A stretch of DNA of 10,707 bases from Methyloceanibacter sp. (GTDB taxonomy: Bacteria > Pseudomonadota > Alphaproteobacteria > Rhizobiales > Methyloligellaceae), in assembly GCA_025449615.1 (NCBI GenBank), contig JANWJA010000126.1:1-10707 (forward strand). Direction: 5' to 3'. The notes under the pieces are model-generated. The model was not told the DNA's origin and ran no database searches. It worked only from the letters and a program-made list of their open reading frames with translations. Positions within the stretch are counted from its first letter, which is position 1. Each line of letters starts with the position of its first letter. A program made the position numbers and the translations under genes. Below, piece by piece: positions 6,571 to 10,707 of this stretch.

Positions 6571-6771
6571 GGCAGCTCACTCCGCATGTAACGGCTTGCA
6601 TGTCAGGCGCAAGGCCTTACGGAGCGGCGCTTGGGCGAAAGCCTTACGGGGCGGCCGCGTTGGGCCCCGAGTCACTTTAGGACGAAATAACCGGGCGAGG
6701 CAACGGCGCCGGAAAATGCATACGTTTCTTGCTGGCCTTATCGCTGGCGGCTGGCTCGCGTCGCCCTCCGC
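6571..6771. promoter_or_regulatory. Divergent intergenic region between chrA and the Kef gene
   Basis: This region should hold promoters for both genes, but I see no strong -35/-10 pair. Three features stand out. GCATGT occurs twice at 6584-6589 and 6598-6603, a direct repeat with 14-base period, 14-33 bases upstream of the chrA start. An imperfect tandem repeat with period 27 covers about 6614-6665. A 20-codon open frame at 6718-6778 ends inside the Kef start region. Each could be regulatory; none is proven. Confidence 0.35.
6614..6665 (+). repeat. Imperfect two-copy tandem repeat upstream of the Kef gene
   Basis: Two copies start with GCCTTACGG at 6614 and 6641. Each continues as a G/C-rich stretch, GAGCGGCGCTTGGGC in copy 1 and GGCGGCCGCGTTGGGC in copy 2, with a few substitutions and a one-base length difference. 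They lie in non-coding DNA. A duplicated operator or a simple duplication are both possible. Confidence 0.5.
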
Positions 6772-8604
6772 ATGCTAAGCGAAGCCATGGAATCGATGCA
6801 GCTCGTCCAGGTGGTAGTGTTCCTCGCCGCCGCCGCCATCGGAGCGCCGCTGGGGCGCGCGCTCCGCATGGGCTCGGTGATCGGCTATCTGGCCGCCGGA
6901 ATCGTGATTGGGCCGTTTGCATTCGGCGCGTTCTACGGCCTGAATGACGTCGAGCATATTTTGAAGTTCGGCGAATTCGGCGTGGTGATGCTGCTGTTCG
7001 TGATCGGGCTTGAGCTTCGGCCGGTTCGGCTCTGGGGGCTGCGTTCATCGATCTTCGGTCTCGGCAGCTTGCAGCTCGTCACCACGAGTTTGGTGCTTGG
7101 CGCGATCGGGCTCGCGGCTGGGCTCAGCCTTACTCAAGCGCTGTTCGTGGGCTTGGCGCTGTCGCTGTCTTCGACTGCCTTCGCGCTTCAGGTACTCGAG
7201 GAACGCAACGAGCTCACCACCCGCCACGGGCGGCTCGCTTTCTCGGTGCTGCTGTTCCAGGACCTCGCCGCGATTCCGCTGATCGCCTTGGTGCCGCTCT
7301 TCGCCACCGGCGGCGAGAAGGCGAGCATGGACTTGCAGGCCGCAGGACTCGCGATTGTCACCATTCTCGGCGTCGTGGTCGTTGGCCGTTTTCTGCTGAG
7401 TCGGCTGTATCGTCTCGTGGCTGCGACCGGGGTTCGCGAGGCAATGACCGCGAGCGCGCTCCTCACCGTGGTCGGCGTAGCGCTCGTCATGGAGGCGGCG
7501 GGGCTGTCCGCCGCGCTTGGCGCCTTCATCGCCGGCGCGCTGCTCGCGGATAGCGAATATCGCCACCAGATCGAGGCCGACATCGCGCCCTTCGAGGGCC
7601 TGCTGCTCGGGCTCTTCTTCATCGCGGTCGGCATGTCGATCGACCTGACGCTCTTGCTAGCGAAGCCGTTTCTGCTGCTGGCCATCGTCGTTGGCCTTGT
7701 CGCGGTCAAAGCGACGCTGCTCTTTTTGCTCGGACGCTGGTGGGGCTTGAAGCGGGACGGCGCGGTGAGGCTCGGTCTCGTCATCAGTCAGGGAGGCGAG
7801 TTCGCCTTCGTGCTGTTTGCGGCCGGCGCGGTCGCGGGAGCGATTGGGTCAGACCTTGCCGGGCTGCTGACGCTAGCCGTGACCTTGTCGATGGCGGCGA
7901 CACCGCTTCTGCTTCTCATCGATGACCGGGTGCGCAAGGCGCGCAAGACCGAGGCGCCGCAATACGAGACGCCGCCGGGCGGAGACGGTCATGTCATCAT
8001 CGCCGGCTTCGGACGGTTCGGTCAGATCGCCGCGCGTATTTTGCGCGCGCGTCGCATCCCCTTCACCGCGCTCGATTCGAACATCGCGCAAGTCGATTTC
8101 GTGAAGCGCTTCGGCGCCCAGATCTACTACGGCGACGCCGGGCGGCTCGACATCTTGCGGGCGGCGCAGGCCGACAAGGCGCGGGCCTTCGTGCTCGCCA
8201 TCGACGATATGGAGAATTCACTTCGGGTCGCTGAGATCGTGCGGCAGCACTTCCCGGATTTGGCGATCTATGCGCGCGCGAGAGACCGCACCCATGTGCA
8301 TAAGTTGATGGATCTCGGGGTCACCATCATCGAGCGCGAGACGTTTCTTTCCGCGCTCGAGCTCTCGCGCCGACTGCTTCGCGGTCTCGGCTTAGGCTCC
8401 AAGGAAGTGAAGCGGCTGACCGACACGTTCAAGCGGCAGGATGAGAAGCGCCTCTACGAGGATTACACATATTACACCGATACCGAGAAAGTGCGTGCCA
8501 ACGCGATGAACGCGGCGAACGAGCTGGAGCAGCTGTTCGACAAGGACATTCAAGAGATCGATGAGGAGATCGCGCGAGTGGACGCCGCGCGGCGCGACGG
8601 CTAG
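6772..8604 (+). CDS. KefB/KefC-type potassium/proton antiporter (CPA2) with RCK domain
   Basis: A 610-residue membrane protein of the monovalent cation:proton antiporter-2 family, resembling glutathione-gated KefB/KefC that efflux K+ and acidify the cytoplasm during electrophile stress. Residues 10-390 are the transport domain, with G-S-V-I-G-Y-L-A-A-G-I (34-44), F-G-E-F-G-V-V-M-L-L-F (66-76), F-S-V-L-L-F-Q-D-L (157-165) and the Kef-like loop Q-I-E-A-D-I-A-P-F-E-G-L-L-L-G (266-280). Residues about 405-520 are an RCK/TrkA-N domain with G-F-G-R-F-G (412-417) and the acidic end D435, expected to bind a nucleotide. The remaining 90 residues form a charged helical tail. No KefF/KefG-type soluble partner lies in the window. 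Start is uncertain: ATGs at 6772, 6787 and 6796 all lack strong ribosome binding sites. The stop overlaps the rpoH stop by four bases. Confidence 0.92.
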   Translation: MLSEAMESMQLVQVVVFLAAAAIGAPLGRALRMGSVIGYLAAGIVIGPFAFGAFYGLNDVEHILKFGEFGVVMLLFVIGLELRPVRLWGLRSSIFGLGSLQLVTTSLVLGAIGLAAGLSLTQALFVGLALSLSSTAFALQVLEERNELTTRHGRLAFSVLLFQDLAAIPLIALVPLFATGGEKASMDLQAAGLAIVTILGVVVVGRFLLSRLYRLVAATGVREAMTASALLTVVGVALVMEAAGLSAALGAFIAGALLADSEYRHQIEADIAPFEGLLLGLFFIAVGMSIDLTLLLAKPFLLLAIVVGLVAVKATLLFLLGRWWGLKRDGAVRLGLVISQGGEFAFVLFAAGAVAGAIGSDLAGLLTLAVTLSMAATPLLLLIDDRVRKARKTEAPQYETPPGGDGHVIIAGFGRFGQIAARILRARRIPFTALDSNIAQVDFVKRFGAQIYYGDAGRLDILRAAQADKARAFVLAIDDMENSLRVAEIVRQHFPDLAIYARARDRTHVHKLMDLGVTIIERETFLSALELSRRLLRGLGLGSKEVKRLTDTFKRQDEKRLYEDYTYYTDTEKVRANAMNAANELEQLFDKDIQEIDEEIARVDAARRDG

Positions 8605-9497
8605 TCGACCGTCGCCGGCGCGCGGAGCGAGGCTTGTGTCGCTGCTTTCTGCACGGCCTTCTGCACCTTCTCGAAGGCACGGACCTCGATCTGGCGGATG
8701 CGCTCGCGACTCACGCCGAATTCCTCGGAGAGCTGCTCGAGCGTCAACGGATCCTCGGCCAATCGCCGTGCCTCGAACACGCGCCGCTCGCGCTCGTTGA
8801 GACCTTCGAGCGCGTTGGTGAGCATTTCGTGCCGCTGGTCCTTCTCCTCGGACTCGGCGAGCCGGTCCTCCTGGTTCATGGTCTCATCGACCAGCCAGTC
8901 CATCCACTCGCCGCTCTCGGCATCGTTGCGCACCGGAGCGTTCAGCGATGAGTCGCCGGCCAGCCGCCGGTTCATGGAGATGACGTCCTCCTCGGTGACA
9001 CCGAGCCTGGTCGCGATCTGCTTCACCTGATCGGGCCTGAGATCACCCTCTTCGAGCGCTTTCAGCTGACTCTTGATCTTGCGGAGGTTGAAGAAGAGCT
9101 TCTTCTGCGCCGCCGTGGTGCCCATCTTCACCAGGCTCCACGAGCGCAGGATGTATTCCTGGATCGCGGCCCTGATCCACCACATGGCATAGGTCGCAAG
9201 CCGGAAGCCCTTGTCGGGATCGAAGCGCTTCACCGCCTGCATCAAGCCGACATTACCTTCGGAGATGACCTCGCCGATGGGAAGGCCATAGCCGCGATAG
9301 CCCATGGCGATGCGCGCCACGAGACGGAGATGCGAGGTGACGAGCTGATGCGCGGCGTCGCGGTCGCCATGCTCGCGCCAACTCTTGGCGAGCATGTACT
9401 CCTGCTGGGGCTCCAGCATCGGGAACTGTCTGATCTCTTCGAGATAGCGCGTCAGTCCGCCATGCGCGCTGACACTCGGCAAGCTTTTCGCAGCCAT
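8601..9497 (-). CDS. rpoH: RNA polymerase heat-shock sigma factor RpoH (sigma-32)
   Basis: A 298-residue group 3-type sigma-70 family factor that directs RNA polymerase to heat-shock promoters. Region 1.2 to 2 contains T-R-Y-L-E-E-I-R (16-23), the core-binding stretch L-I/V-x-S-H-L-R-L-V-A-R-I (52-63) and F-D-P-D-K-G-F-R-L-A-T-Y-A-M-W-W-I-R (92-109). The RpoH box QKKLFFNLR (131-139) is diagnostic and separates it from RpoD. Region 4.2 is the helix-turn-helix L-T-L-E-Q-L-S-E-E-F-G-V-S-R-E-R-I-R-Q-I (251-270). The length is usual for RpoH. The start at ATG 9497 has AGGAGA (9507-9512) nine bases upstream; a possible start at 9569 would add 24 residues with no RpoH similarity. It lies 114 bases downstream of rluD on the same strand and may have its own promoter. 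Alphaproteobacteria often carry several rpoH genes; only one is visible here. Confidence 0.97.
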   Translation of the reverse strand: MAAKSLPSVSAHGGLTRYLEEIRQFPMLEPQQEYMLAKSWREHGDRDAAHQLVTSHLRLVARIAMGYRGYGLPIGEVISEGNVGLMQAVKRFDPDKGFRLATYAMWWIRAAIQEYILRSWSLVKMGTTAAQKKLFFNLRKIKSQLKALEEGDLRPDQVKQIATRLGVTEEDVISMNRRLAGDSSLNAPVRNDAESGEWMDWLVDETMNQEDRLAESEEKDQRHEMLTNALEGLNERERRVFEARRLAEDPLTLEQLSEEFGVSRERIRQIEVRAFEKVQKAVQKAATQASLRAPATVD

Positions 9498-9506
9498 GAG
9501 AGCAAG

Positions 9507-9512
9507 TCTCCT
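9507..9512 (-). promoter_or_regulatory. rpoH ribosome binding site
   Basis: AGGAGA on the minus strand, nine bases before ATG 9497, fixes the rpoH start. Its first A is also the last base of the stem at 9512-9530. Confidence 0.8.
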
Positions 9513-9530
9513 GTGGCCTCTACGGCCACA
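9512..9530 (-). promoter_or_regulatory. Hairpin in the rpoH leader abutting the ribosome binding site
   Basis: A perfect seven-base stem with five-base loop, TGTGGCC-GTAGA-GGCCACA in the minus-strand mRNA, ends on the first base of the rpoH AGGAGA. No U run follows, so it is not a terminator of the rluD transcript. A second complementarity brackets it: AGAGCAA further upstream (plus-strand 9582-9588) can pair with TTGCTCT between the Shine-Dalgarno and the start codon (plus-strand 9499-9505). Translational control is a plausible inference; the pairing itself is seen directly. Confidence 0.5.
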
Positions 9531-9611
9531 TCTTATTCCAAACCAACACACCGCCCCCCGGCGCTTCACTCTATAAAGCGTTTGCTCTTAAGATTAAAGA
9601 CTCCGGACCGA

Positions 9612-10622
9612 TCACGGTTCCTTGAAGCCCTTAAGGATTTCAGCGAGTTCCTCAGGTAACTGACTATTAAATTCCAGTAAGGTGCCGGTCTTCGGATGGG
9701 TGAAGGCGAGGCGCGCGGCGTGCAGCGCCTGGTGATCGAGTTGCATAATTTTTGTGCGGAGCTTCTCGGGCAGATTGCGCGGCTTCGATTTGAAGCCTTG
9801 CGCATAGAGCGGATCGCCGATCACAGGCGTGCCGATATAAGTGAGATGCACGCGGACCTGATGCGTGCGCCCGGTCTCGAGCGTGCATTCGACCAGCGAG
9901 GCGATCGGGGGCTGGCCGCCGAAGGTTTCCAGCACGCGATAATGGGTGATGGCGTGGCGGCCATTATTGGGCAGCACCGCCATCTTGGTGCGGCTGGTGG
10001 GATGGCGGCCGATCGGTGCGTCGATGGTGCCGTGGGGGAGCGGCGGTGCGCCCCAGACCAGCGCAAGATAGGTGCGCTCGAGCGCGCCTTCGCGGCCATG
10101 ATCGGCGAACTCGGCGGCGAGCGCGCGATGCGCCTGGTCGGTTTTGGCGACGACGAGGACGCCGCTGGTATCCTTGTCGAGGCGATGCACGATGCCGGGG
10201 CGCGCGACGCCGCCGATGCCTGAGAGACTAGCCCCGCAATGGGCGATCAGCGCATTAACGAGGGTGCCACTCGAATGGCCTGCGCCCGGATGCACGACGA
10301 GGCCGGCCGGCTTGTCGATGACGATCAGCGATTCGTCCTCATAGAGAATGTTGAGCGGGATGATTTCGGCTTCGGGCTCCGCAGGAACGGGCGGAGGGAC
10401 GGTAACCTCGAATCGGTCGCCCAGTTTGACCCTGTATTTGGCGTCCACTATGGTCGCGGCGGCGCTTAAACGCACCTCACCCTGCTTGATCAGAGCCTGC
10501 ACGCGGGTGCGGCTAAGCTCAGGCAGGCATTTGCTGAGAAAGACGTCGAGGCGCACGCCCTGATCGTTCTCGCTCGCTTCAGCGATGAGGCGGTCTTTAG
10601 AGGGTTCGGACGGCGCGGTCAT
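9612..10622 (-). CDS. rluD: Ribosomal large subunit pseudouridine synthase, RluA/RluD family
   Basis: A 336-residue enzyme of the RluA family that converts uridine to pseudouridine in 23S rRNA. RluD itself modifies helix 69 (positions 1911, 1915 and 1917 in E. coli numbering). An S4 RNA-binding domain lies at about 22-70 (V-R-L-D-V-F-L then S-R-T-R-V-Q-A-L-I-K-Q-G-E-V). The catalytic domain (about 90-315) has D-K-P-A-G-L-V-V-H-P-G (103-113) and the signature R-P-G-I-V-H-R-L-D-K-D-T-S-G (141-154), with catalytic Asp D149. The later motif G-R-T-H-Q-V-R-V-H-L (251-260) and I-G-D-P-L-Y (268-273) are also present. Length and S4 domain fit RluD better than RluA, which lacks S4; RluC also has S4, so the exact target is inferred. 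The ATG at 10622 is preferred over a TTG at 10643; neither has a strong ribosome binding site. rpoH follows downstream. Confidence 0.93.
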   Translation of the reverse strand: MTAPSEPSKDRLIAEASENDQGVRLDVFLSKCLPELSRTRVQALIKQGEVRLSAAATIVDAKYRVKLGDRFEVTVPPPVPAEPEAEIIPLNILYEDESLIVIDKPAGLVVHPGAGHSSGTLVNALIAHCGASLSGIGGVARPGIVHRLDKDTSGVLVVAKTDQAHRALAAEFADHGREGALERTYLALVWGAPPLPHGTIDAPIGRHPTSRTKMAVLPNNGRHAITHYRVLETFGGQPPIASLVECTLETGRTHQVRVHLTYIGTPVIGDPLYAQGFKSKPRNLPEKLRTKIMQLDHQALHAARLAFTHPKTGTLLEFNSQLPEELAEILKGFKEP

Positions 10623-10636
10623 GGGGTCCAAGGGTC

Positions 10637-10707
10637 GTGGCAAGGGTTAAAGCGCAAGACGACAAGCTGCCAGGGACCGTGTTCAGCGGGCGCCAGGTTC
10701 GCATCCT
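10637..10707 (+). CDS. Possible partial gene running off the right edge
   Basis: An open frame from GTG 10637 reads M-A-R-V-K-A-Q-D-D-K-L-P-G-T-V-F-S-G-R-Q and continues past the end of the window. It is divergent from rluD with 14 bases between the starts. AAGGG precedes it but too closely (two bases), and GGGG at 10623-10626 is ten bases away. The composition is protein-like, but 23 codons are too few to identify a family, and the true start could lie further right. Confidence 0.35.
   Translation, partial: MARVKAQDDKLPGTVFSGRQVRI

Noticed and set aside
9571..9600. TTTAAT and TATAGA with a 17-base spacer on the minus strand as the rpoH promoter
   Set aside because: Only about three and four of six bases match the consensus. 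The spacing is right but the evidence is too weak to call.
1..10707. Defence system, prophage, CRISPR array, tRNA or insertion sequence
   Set aside because: No regularly spaced repeats, cloverleaf-like segments, transposase or integrase motifs, or terminal inverted repeats were seen on either strand.

Overview
The window is GC-rich chromosomal DNA that looks like a Hyphomicrobiales (Rhizobiales) alphaproteobacterium. I infer this from family content and GC-biased codon use; no ribosomal RNA or marker allows a firmer placement. The marks are an RpoH sigma-32 with the QKKLFFNLR box next to rluD, an IalB-type periplasmic protein, a small DUF2188-like protein, a DUF2946-like protein and a SPOR-tailed lytic transglycosylase. 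I see no tRNA, rRNA, CRISPR array, transposase, phage gene or toxin-antitoxin pair.

Layout. Positions 1-890 hold small genes: a putative lipoprotein (+), perhaps broken by a frameshift, and a three-helix membrane protein (-). Positions 891-3676 are envelope related: a DUF2188-like protein (+), an IalB protein (-), then a small membrane protein (+) whose end overlaps a secreted lytic transglycosylase (+), and a DUF2946-like cysteine-rich protein (-). Positions 3893-8604 are dominated by ion transport: CorA divalent-cation channel (+), a small secreted protein with three V-x-A-P-F repeats (+), ChrA chromate transporter (-), and a KefB/KefC potassium/proton antiporter (+). Positions 8601-10622 are housekeeping: rpoH (-) and rluD (-). 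A possible partial gene starts at the right edge.

Organisation. Strand alternates almost gene by gene, so most genes are probably monocistronic or in two-gene units. All four convergent junctions are very tight: gaps of 6 and 18 bases, and two overlaps where both stop codons share one CTAG palindrome (5254-5257 and 8601-8604). None leaves room for an intrinsic terminator between the genes. Divergent intergenic regions of 166-216 bases (695-890, 1848-2013, 3677-3892, 6571-6771) must hold most promoters.

How the genes may work together. CorA, ChrA and Kef, with the cysteine-rich DUF2946-like protein, form a loose ion and metal homeostasis neighbourhood. The transglycosylase, its overlapping membrane protein and IalB act at the envelope. 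RpoH directs the heat-shock response, and its leader carries a hairpin against the ribosome binding site that could be regulatory. I found no convincing evidence for a complete undescribed multi-gene system. The best leads are the rpoH leader, the APF-repeat protein and the possible frameshift at 121-425.
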